Source: Xanthomonas cassavae CFBP 4642
GTDB lineage: Bacteria; Pseudomonadota; Gammaproteobacteria; Xanthomonadales; Xanthomonadaceae
Direction: 5' to 3'
Length of the DNA: 17,975 nucleotides
NCBI RefSeq assembly: GCF_000454545.1
Contig: NZ_CM002140.1
Coordinates: 41,378 to 59,352 of the forward strand
Made by a program: the position numbers and the translations under genes
The notes under the pieces: generated by a model
What the model was told of the DNA's origin: nothing
Seen by the model: only the letters and a program-made list of their open reading frames with translations
Database searches by the model: none
Shown: positions 12,895 to 17,975 of the stretch, one piece after another
Numbering within the stretch: the stretch's first letter is position 1
How the letters are laid out: the number at the start of each line of letters is the position of its first letter

Positions 12895-13785
12895 GTCGCT
12901 CTCCGAGAAGCAGTGCCGGTCGTCCGCACCGCTGGCGATGTCGGTCAGCAATTCGTTCACAGCTTCATCCAGTTCTTCGTCGGTGTCATAGGGCACCTTC
13001 AGCTCATATTCGCCGTTCGGCCGTCGCGTGGCGTCGTATTGGTCGAGGTAAAAGCTCTCGACGTGCTCAATCGTGCGCTTCTTGCCGCGCACGAACTTGC
13101 TGTTGTTCTCGATGCGCAGCGTCAGCAGGATGGTGGCGACCTTCGGCGGGGCGTCATTGCCGCTTTCAAGGGCCGACATGCTTGATGGTTGCTGCTCCGT
13201 TTTCTTGTACGGACCGATCTCTACACCGCGATGTCGCAGGTAGCTGTACAGCGTGCTCTTGGACAGGTGCAGCTTCTGTGCGATGGCGGCGACCGACAGT
13301 TTCCGCTCGCGGTACAGGGTCTCTGCCGCCAGCGCCGTCGCTTCGGCCTGCGGCGACAGTCCTGTGGGTCGCCCGCCGACCCGACCGCGTGCCCGCGCGG
13401 CCGTCAGCCCGGCCTGGGTGCGTTCGCGGATCAGTTCGCGCTCGAACTCGGCCAGCGTAGCGAACAGGTTGAACACAAACCGCCCCTGGGCGCTGGTGGT
13501 GTCGATGGGATCGTTCAGACTGAGGAGTCCAACCTTGCGCTCCATCAGGTTGCCGACCAGCTCGACCAGGTGCTTGAGCGAGCGCCCCATGCGGTCGAGC
13601 TTCCAGATCACCAGCACGTCGCCGGCGCGCAACTGACCCAGTAGCTCATCGAGCGCCGGACGTGCGGTCTTCGCGCCGCTCGCCACATCCTGATAGATGC
13701 GCTCGCAACCGGCCGCCTTGAGAGCGTCCACCTGCAAGGCCGGGTTCTGTTCGCGGGTGGAGACGCGAGCGTAGCCGATTTTCAT
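12862..13785 (-). CDS. Serine resolvase with a long C-terminal extension
   Basis: This is a 307-residue protein. The catalytic domain has Ser9 in GYARVSTREQ, the motif WKLDRMGRSLKHLVE, and the E-helix start GRFVFNLFATLAEFERELI. A Hin-type helix-turn-helix follows at about residues 160-190 (SVAAIAQKLHLSKSTLYSYL). An ordinary resolvase ends near there, at 180-200 residues. This one continues for about 110 more (TILLTLRIENNSKFVRGKKR, EELDEAVNELLTDIASGADD), ending inside the terminal repeat. The extension is not one I recognise. The gene is probably the tnpR of a Tn3-family parent and may act on the symmetrical site at 13900-13927. A deleted second copy lies at the left edge of the window. Confidence 0.88.
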   Translation of the reverse strand: MKIGYARVSTREQNPALQVDALKAAGCERIYQDVASGAKTARPALDELLGQLRAGDVLVIWKLDRMGRSLKHLVELVGNLMERKVGLLSLNDPIDTTSAQGRFVFNLFATLAEFERELIRERTQAGLTAARARGRVGGRPTGLSPQAEATALAAETLYRERKLSVAAIAQKLHLSKSTLYSYLRHRGVEIGPYKKTEQQPSSMSALESGNDAPPKVATILLTLRIENNSKFVRGKKRTIEHVESFYLDQYDATRRPNGEYELKVPYDTDEELDEAVNELLTDIASGADDRHCFSESDARMEGTDRHW

Positions 13786-13869
13786 CCGAAAATTCCATTT
13801 TACCCGTTGATTAAGACAATATCAAACTTTGATTATGCAAACCACTTTTATAGACTGCTTGTTGGCCTG

Positions 13870-13886
13870 CGGGCATGTCATGCCCG
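13870..13886. repeat. Short perfect inverted repeat
   Basis: CGGGCATG and CATGCCCG are separated by one base in the divergent gap between the resolvase and the RHH gene. It may be a regulator site or part of the res region. Confidence 0.35.
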
Positions 13887-13899
13887 TTGCTTCGTTGTA

Positions 13900-13927
13900 G
13901 TTCAGATAAACGATCGTTTTATCGAAC
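13900..13927. promoter_or_regulatory. Candidate res crossover site of the 307-aa resolvase
   Basis: This is a 28-bp imperfect palindrome with ends GTTC and GAAC and a perfect 12-base centre AAACGATCGTTT. The length matches Tn3-family subsite I. It lies between the divergent resolvase and RHH genes, the usual place for res. Confidence 0.45.
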
Positions 13928-13929
13928 CA

Positions 13930-13977
13930 TTGCGCATGTAACGAGTAAAGTGTATAAACACCTATGTGCACAAACAC
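13930..13977 (+). promoter_or_regulatory. Promoter and repeated operator of the RHH gene
   Basis: TTGCGC (13930-13935) and TATAAA (13953-13958) are spaced by 17 bases. GTGTATAAACAC (13950-13961) and GTGCACAAACAC (13966-13977) are near-identical 12-base repeats with a 16-base period covering the -10 region. Tandem sites of this size suit an autoregulating RHH dimer-of-dimers. Confidence 0.45.
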
Positions 13978-13993
13978 TGTTCTGGAGGGCATC

Positions 13994-14152
13994 ATGAATA
14001 CCGTGCGTTGGAACATCGCCGTGTCGCCGGACGTGGATCAGTCCGTGCGCATGTTCATTGCCGCCCAAGGCGGCGGCCGCAAGGGCGACCTGTCGCGCTT
14101 CATTGAGGAGGCGGTGCGCGCATGGAGGGCACCGACCGGCACTGGTGAAGGC
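13994..14152 (+). pseudogene. Truncated ribbon-helix-helix antitoxin-like gene
   Basis: The start is ATG 13994 with GGAGGG upstream (MNTVRWNIAVSPDVDQSVRM). The sequence through GGGRKGDLSRFIEEAVRAW is a ribbon-helix-helix protein of the kind paired with PIN-domain toxins (VapB-like) or acting as a small repressor. The native C-terminus is replaced from about residue 45 by sequence of the element's own inverted repeat (RAPTGTGEG, then LTDFPVP). The frame then runs on antisense to the neighbouring peptidase gene as far as 14509, which is not real coding. No toxin partner follows; a peptidase gene on the other strand lies directly beyond the repeat. Confidence 0.6.
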
Positions 14153-14189
14153 TTAACTGACTTCCCTGTTCCATTGCTCCCCGGACCCC
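14116..14189 (-). repeat. Tn3-type terminal repeat, copy C (extended to 74 bp)
   Basis: The reverse complement matches 12821-12894 with one mismatch. The outer tip is at 14189, and the 38-bp terminus is 14152-14189. It supplies the last codons (GSGEQWNREVS) of the peptidase gene at 14153-14812. Confidence 0.8.
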
Positions 14190-14812
14190 TTGAACGGGTA
14201 CGCCTTGCAGAAGAACGGCGCGGGATCGGTCTTGTAGCCGACGCCGACCGCCTGCGGGCGGGCATTGCCGGTGAAATCGCGCGGAAGCTGACCGGGGTTC
14301 ACCGACCGCAGGCGACTGGCGTGCTGGCTGAAATTCGTGATGCGCTGCTGCCCGGCATCCGGCACGGCGTAGATGAAATGCAGGTGCGGGCTATAGGCGT
14401 CGTCATCGACGGGGCCGCCGGTCCTGCTGGCCGAGGTTCCACCGGCATAGCCGATGAGCTGCCCGGCCTTCACTTCCTTGCCGACCGCCGCGTCAGGCGC
14501 AAAGGCTGACAGGTGGTAATAGGTCATCGTCTGCCCGTTCGGGCGGCGGATGACCAGCACATTGCCCGCGCCGCGCCACGTGTCGCGCGTGGTCACTACG
14601 CCGTCCGCACCCACGTAGAGCGGCGACCCGCGCGGTGCGCGGAAGTCGAAGCCGTCATGTGTGCGGCCTTTGCGGAAGTCGGCATTGATGCCGAACCGCT
14701 CCGTTATCAGCTCGTGGTCCGTCACGTTCACCATGCACGACTGCGCCAGTGCGGGCGCTGCGGCCGAGGCGACCGCAAAAAGAAGGGGCAGGGCGGCGAT
14801 TCTGACGTTCAT
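14153..14812 (-). CDS. Exported M23-family metallopeptidase, 3' end replaced by a Tn3 terminus
   Basis: This is a 219-residue product. The signal peptide is MNVRIAALPLLFAVASAAAP, cleaved around ALAQ. The LytM/M23 zinc site is visible: His52 and Asp56 in THDGFDFRAPRGSPL, His143 and His145 in SPHLHF, with His100 in TYYHLS. M23 peptidases cut peptide bridges in the cell wall, and in conjugation or type IV secretion operons they are thought to open a path for the channel. The start overlaps the preceding stop (ATGA). Native sequence ends at KAYPFK (residue 208); the last 11 residues come from the terminal repeat of the Tn3-derived element. The catalytic domain is complete, so it may still function. 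Confidence 0.88.
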   Translation of the reverse strand: MNVRIAALPLLFAVASAAAPALAQSCMVNVTDHELITERFGINADFRKGRTHDGFDFRAPRGSPLYVGADGVVTTRDTWRGAGNVLVIRRPNGQTMTYYHLSAFAPDAAVGKEVKAGQLIGYAGGTSASRTGGPVDDDAYSPHLHFIYAVPDAGQQRITNFSQHASRLRSVNPGQLPRDFTGNARPQAVGVGYKTDPAPFFCKAYPFKGSGEQWNREVS

Positions 14813-15255
14813 GGGTTACCCCGCAGGCGCATCGAGCACGTCGCGAGGGCTTCGCCGTCCTCGACGTTCGGGTCATCGGGATGCGACACATTCAGCCGGT
14901 TTTTCCCGGCCAGCTCGCGCCGGAATCCCGCGCCGCCTTCATCGTCCCATGCTTCCAGCTTGGCGGCCTGAATCAGCTGGTCCCTGTCGGCGGGCGCGAT
15001 GACGAAGTACACGCCGAGCGACGATTGGCTCTTGAACACCTCAACGCGGACAACAGGCACGCCGTAAGCGGCGACGTTCGACACTGGCACAGATTGGCCG
15101 GTGACGGGGATGCCCGCGCGTTCCAGCGCCGAAAGCGCCTTGTCGGCGGGCAGCGTGCATTCCAGCACGTCCGACAGGCTGGCAGGTTCGGACGCCATCG
15201 CGGCCGCAGGCGCGGCCAGCAGGAGTACGAACAGGGCAGGGGGGATGATCTTCAT
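14809..15255 (-). CDS. Exported hypothetical protein, paralogue of its upstream neighbour
   Basis: This is a 148-residue protein with a clear signal peptide (MKIIPPALFVLLLAAPAAAM, cleavage near MASE). The mature N-terminus EPASLSDVLECTLPADKALS closely parallels EPTLADALECRLPASKAESV of the upstream gene. Both continue with L..AGI/HGVAV.G, a YGVP/YGIP turn, a YFVI/YYVI strand, and end with a cysteine near Met-Arg (ATCSMRL here). Two conserved cysteines (LEC and near the C-terminus) suggest a disulfide in the periplasm. The gene overlaps both neighbours by ATGA, so it is one translational unit. I do not recognise the family; a part in the conjugation channel or envelope is inferred. Confidence 0.72.
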   Translation of the reverse strand: MKIIPPALFVLLLAAPAAAMASEPASLSDVLECTLPADKALSALERAGIPVTGQSVPVSNVAAYGVPVVRVEVFKSQSSLGVYFVIAPADRDQLIQAAKLEAWDDEGGAGFRRELAGKNRLNVSHPDDPNVEDGEALATCSMRLRGNP

Positions 15256-15758
15256 GCGCGCATCTCACAGAGGATGGGAGCAGCGGGGCCGCCGTGCTGG
15301 CGGATCGCGGTCGGGGACATGGCCTGTAGGCCGTTGCGGTCATCGAGCAGCAGCCGCACGAACGCGGGGCCGATAGGTTCCATCTGCGCAGCGTCGATGA
15401 ACCGCTGCGCGGCGGTGGCCGGGATGACGTAGTACAGGTGCAGCGCCCCAGCCTCGCGCGTGGCTTCGAGCTGCGCGGCCGGGATGCCGTAGACCGTGAC
15501 GCCGGGCTGCACGGCCGGGCCATCGACGGCCACGCCGTGGCGTGCAAGCACGCTTTCTGCCTTTGACGCAGGCAGGCGGCATTCCAGCGCATCGGCCAGC
15601 GTCGGTTCCGCCGCGTGCGCGCTGGACACGGCCGCGAGCAGAGCGAGGGGCAGGGCCAGCCCGCGAGCGAGGCCGCGCTTGAGCCGGGCCGACAGGCGGC
15701 AACGGAGACGCAGCACGGCCAGCACATCGGCGGGAACGGGTTGCAGCGGGTACGACAT
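15252..15758 (-). CDS. Exported hypothetical protein, first of a paralogous pair
   Basis: This is a 168-residue protein. A long basic N-terminal region (RLRCRLSARLKRGLARG) precedes a hydrophobic segment (LALPLALLAAVSSAHA) with likely cleavage at AHA, so export is probable; an anchored form is possible. AAGGAG lies 9 bases before the ATG. The mature part repeats the pattern of the next gene (EPTLADALECRLPASKA, VYGIPAAQ, LHLYYVIPA, final ILCEMRA), indicating gene duplication. It overlaps the next gene by ATGA and lies in the same operon as the DotA/TraY-like gene. The function is unknown. Confidence 0.7.
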   Translation of the reverse strand: MSYPLQPVPADVLAVLRLRCRLSARLKRGLARGLALPLALLAAVSSAHAAEPTLADALECRLPASKAESVLARHGVAVDGPAVQPGVTVYGIPAAQLEATREAGALHLYYVIPATAAQRFIDAAQMEPIGPAFVRLLLDDRNGLQAMSPTAIRQHGGPAAPILCEMRA

Positions 15759-15788
15759 GACAAGCTCCTTGCGCCCGAGGCGCGGCAG

Positions 15789-16220
15789 TCAGGAGGAATA
15801 GTCGTCGTCGTGCGACGAACGGGCATTGAGCTGTTGCGCGAGCTTGGGGAAGAAGCTCGCAACATCGCCTTCGCGCTCTTGTGCGGTCGGGTCGTTGTGC
15901 GGCTCGGTGCGCAGCACGCCATTGTTTAGGTACATGTCACACAGCGCGTTGTAGCGGTTGATGACTTCCATCTGTTGATCGCGCGTGCCATTGGCGATCA
16001 CCTCTTGCATGGCCCGCGCTATGACACCCATCGCGTTTGCCGCATAAGCGATGTTGTCGCGTTCCTGCTGCAATGCGTCACGTTCGCGTTCCAACGCCTG
16101 ATATCGCGGCGTCATTTGATCGACAGCTTCATCCCATCCGTCCCGCCGACCGGCAGCGTACTGGTGCTGTTGTGCGGCAACGCCTTCGTATAGTCCGCGC
16201 TCGTAATCTAGGTGACTCAT
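15789..16220 (-). CDS. Coiled-coil hypothetical protein of the conjugation operon
   Basis: This 143-residue soluble protein has no signal peptide. Residues 35-60 (QMTPRYQALERERDALQQER) are predicted coiled coil by their heptad-like Leu/Arg/Glu pattern. A helical part follows (AMGVIARAMQEVIANGTRDQ), then an acidic Ser/Asp-rich tail (SSHDDDYSS). AAGGAG precedes the ATG, and the gene begins 3 bases after the DotA/TraY-like stop, implying cotranscription. I do not recognise it; a structural or regulatory role in the transfer apparatus is inferred only from position. Confidence 0.65.
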   Translation of the reverse strand: MSHLDYERGLYEGVAAQQHQYAAGRRDGWDEAVDQMTPRYQALERERDALQQERDNIAYAANAMGVIARAMQEVIANGTRDQQMEVINRYNALCDMYLNNGVLRTEPHNDPTAQEREGDVASFFPKLAQQLNARSSHDDDYSS

Positions 16221-16223
16221 GCG

Positions 16224-17975
16224 TTACTCCTTTCTCGGGCCTGCGCCCTGCGGGCTTTGAGTTAGAACAATCGGGTCACGTCCGCCGCCGCCCTTACCGG
16301 GAGCAGAAGGACCAGCCGGGCCGATTCCGGCATCCCCTTGGCCGCGCCCGCCCGGCGAGCTGGGCGGCGGCAGGCGAGGCGTGACGCCTTGCCCGCCGCC
16401 GCTCACGGGCTGATTTCCGCCGCCACCACCACCGCTACCACCCCCGTCACCACGCGGGCCGCTGCCCGGCAATGGCCGATTCCCGCCGCCGCCGAGCTTC
16501 TTCTGTTTGTCCTTATCCTTGCCCGGCACGCGACCGTAGGCGCTCGCGCGGGCAAGGCCGGTGCGCATCTCACCGAGCGCGGACGTTTCGCCAAGGTCCG
16601 CGACGCCGCCACCGATCCACTGCAACACCTTGTCGGGCAGCACCTGCGGCAGCCCGAAGCACATGTAGAAGACCGGCAGCAACATGAGCGCGAATGCGCT
16701 CATCCACCATGTAAAGGTGAAAAACTCGCTGATCGCGCCGACTGTGCCGGTGCTCGTGACGATGGCACCGCGCATCGAGAAAAAGCCCTTCGACGCGAAG
16801 TTTACAAGCGGGTCGGAAATCAGGATGCCCGCGAACAGACCGATCACGGCCAGTGCGGGCCGCGCGAACAGCGACATGAGCAGCAGGTAGCCTTGCCGCT
16901 GCGAGCCGATGAACGTGCGATCCGGGGTCATGTGCATGACGGCCCACAGCGGAGCCGCAAGCAAGGTTTGCGCAACGGACAGCACCCAACCGCAGATCAC
17001 CATGATGAAGATCGCGTAGGGCAGGGCGGGCAGGAACACACCGAAGTAGAAGGCCAGCGTTTCCAGCCGCATTTCCAGTTCCGCGAGCGGCGGAATGATG
17101 ACTTCCTTGATCCAGTCCCAAATCGGGTCCACGACCTTGTCGGCTTCAAAGCCGTTGCCCAGCACCTTCGTTCCGCCGATGACACCCGCTGCCACGCGCA
17201 CGACCGTAACCGCCGTGAGCAGCGTTGTTTTCATTGTTTGCGCGGCTCCCCGCGTCGCGCTGAAATAGTCGCCGACGCACTTCATGCGGTTGAGGCTTCC
17301 ACCAATCAGCCCCGCCGTGCCGCACCAGCCGCCCGTGCCATCGCTGCCGTCCGCACCCACGGCAATGTCTACGATGTCCTCCATCCTGCGGTTGACCCAG
17401 CTCGACATCTTCGCGTCCATGTCGGCTTGAATCTGGCCCACGTTCACCGCCGCCATCGGGTCGGTCGGGATCGCGGAAGTCAGATCGTCCGGCTTGATGT
17501 CGCCAGAGGTGTAATCGTCGTGCGACTCTGCCTTGCGCGTGATGTCCGCGACTAGGCCGACCGAATTGGCGAGCATGTCGGACGCCGGGCTGTTGGGCAG
17601 GCCGGTCAGGCTTGGCTCGGTCACGCTCCCCACGGACTCGGAGAACGTCGCAGACAGTTGCGTGCGGACCAGCCCGACCTTTTGCAGCCAGCCGCCTGCG
17701 GTCGCCCAGCCCTCGTTTGTCAGGGAGGCAACATAAGCACTCAGCCCCGATGCCATCGCACCTTGCCGGGATGCAATGCTGCTTTCGAGGCCCGCGACGA
17801 CCTTCTGTTCGGCTTCGGACACAATGGCATTGAACTGCGCAGAGCTGACGCTATCCCAGCCGGGCTTTGACACATCATCGGGCCAAGTAATCACCCAGCG
17901 GTCGATTGCGCCCATCACTTCAACGGCCGCGCGCTTCTTTTGCTCCATCGCTTGCGCACGGACCTGTTCCGTCGC
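16224..17975 (-). CDS. DotA/TraY-family type IVB secretion (conjugal transfer) protein, partial
   Basis: The frame is open to the right edge, so only the C-terminal 584 residues are visible; family members usually run 700-1000. A soluble region with Cys residues (GGWCGTAGLIGG...MKCVGDYF) is followed by hydrophobic segments typical of DotA/TraY: TTLLTAVTVVRVAAGVIGG, then FGVFLPALPYAIFIMVICGW running into VLSVAQTLLAAPLWAVMHM, LMSLFARPALAVIGLFAGI, and FTWWMSAFALMLLPVFYMCF. The APLWA and ARPAL signatures fit the family. The last ~110 residues are a low-complexity Gly/Pro/Ser tail (GGGSGGGGGG). DotA/TraY is an inner-membrane component of Dot/Icm and IncI conjugation machines. This supports an IVB-type transfer system on the replicon. 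Confidence 0.85.
   Translation of the reverse strand, partial: ATEQVRAQAMEQKKRAAVEVMGAIDRWVITWPDDVSKPGWDSVSSAQFNAIVSEAEQKVVAGLESSIASRQGAMASGLSAYVASLTNEGWATAGGWLQKVGLVRTQLSATFSESVGSVTEPSLTGLPNSPASDMLANSVGLVADITRKAESHDDYTSGDIKPDDLTSAIPTDPMAAVNVGQIQADMDAKMSSWVNRRMEDIVDIAVGADGSDGTGGWCGTAGLIGGSLNRMKCVGDYFSATRGAAQTMKTTLLTAVTVVRVAAGVIGGTKVLGNGFEADKVVDPIWDWIKEVIIPPLAELEMRLETLAFYFGVFLPALPYAIFIMVICGWVLSVAQTLLAAPLWAVMHMTPDRTFIGSQRQGYLLLMSLFARPALAVIGLFAGILISDPLVNFASKGFFSMRGAIVTSTGTVGAISEFFTFTWWMSAFALMLLPVFYMCFGLPQVLPDKVLQWIGGGVADLGETSALGEMRTGLARASAYGRVPGKDKDKQKKLGGGGNRPLPGSGPRGDGGGSGGGGGGNQPVSGGGQGVTPRLPPPSSPGGRGQGDAGIGPAGPSAPGKGGGGRDPIVLTQSPQGAGPRKE

Larger units (their letters stand above)
12821..14189. 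mobile_element. Tn3-derived non-autonomous element with 74-bp inverted repeats (TIME/cassette-like)
   Basis: The ends 12821-12894 and 14116-14189 are inverted repeats of 74 bases with a single difference. The outer 38 bases are canonical Tn3-type termini. The 1369-bp body contains only a serine resolvase and a truncated RHH gene, with a likely res site between them. No transposase is present, so mobilisation would depend on a related Tn3 transposase in trans. The flanking pentamers (ACAAC and TTGAA) differ, so a later rearrangement separated the original flanks. Confidence 0.7.

Noticed and set aside
14200..14509. C-terminal part of the plus-strand frame starting at 13964
   Set aside because: Beyond the terminal repeat it is antisense to the M23 peptidase gene, whose signal peptide and zinc motifs are clear.

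Overview
The window looks like a Xanthomonas plasmid, or a plasmid-like accessory region. It has a partition cassette, two different serine recombinases, a TacAT-type toxin-antitoxin pair, type III effector genes inside Tn3-family (TnXax1-type) inverted repeats, and the start of a conjugation cluster of the IVB (Dot/Icm, IncI-like) kind. The backbone is GC-rich. The effector genes, and above all the secreted protease, are visibly AT-richer than their neighbours. All family and species assignments come from recognising motifs by eye; no database search was made.

Layout. 1-93: end of a deleted small Tn3-type element, cutting into a small gene. 57-1253 (minus): parA, a ribbon-helix-helix partition partner, a truncated small gene and a repeat-bearing promoter. 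1254-2401: serine resolvase, a coupled downstream gene and candidate res sites. 2483-3379: RHH antitoxin and GNAT toxin. 3380-4152: no intact gene; a repeat set and a resolvase pseudogene. 4153-12742: an 8.6 kb cassette bounded by two 87-bp TnXax1-like inverted repeats. 12821-14189: a 1.37 kb element with 74-bp inverted repeats whose ends are canonical 38-bp Tn3 termini; it carries a resolvase and a truncated RHH gene but no transposase. 14153-17975 (minus): a tightly packed conjugation-type operon of a DotA/TraY-like protein, a coiled-coil protein, two related exported proteins and an M23 peptidase whose 3' end was replaced by the Tn3 terminus.

Inside the 8.6 kb cassette, from left to right: a perfect PIP box (TTCGC-N15-TTCGC) driving a 95-residue protein that begins MGC (a candidate new effector); xopE (HopX/AvrPphE transglutaminase-like fold) on the other strand; two IS1595-type copies bracketing a secreted trypsin-like protease; a C-terminally truncated tnpS; the tnpS-tnpT intergenic recombination site; tnpT; a decayed third copy of the TnXax1 end; and a XopAI/HopO-like ADP-ribosyltransferase effector. 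No tnpA is present, so the cassette would need a transposase in trans.

The most interesting observations are as follows. (i) The two IS1595-type copies and the protease are jointly flanked by an 8-bp direct repeat, ACCCATTT, as expected if they inserted together as one composite transposon. The insertion hit the xopE start codon itself and moved its native promoter about 3.3 kb away. (ii) A small, unrecognised gene has a textbook HrpX-type PIP box. (iii) The same Tn3 terminus has been read into the ends of several unrelated genes, giving them the same C-terminal peptide.
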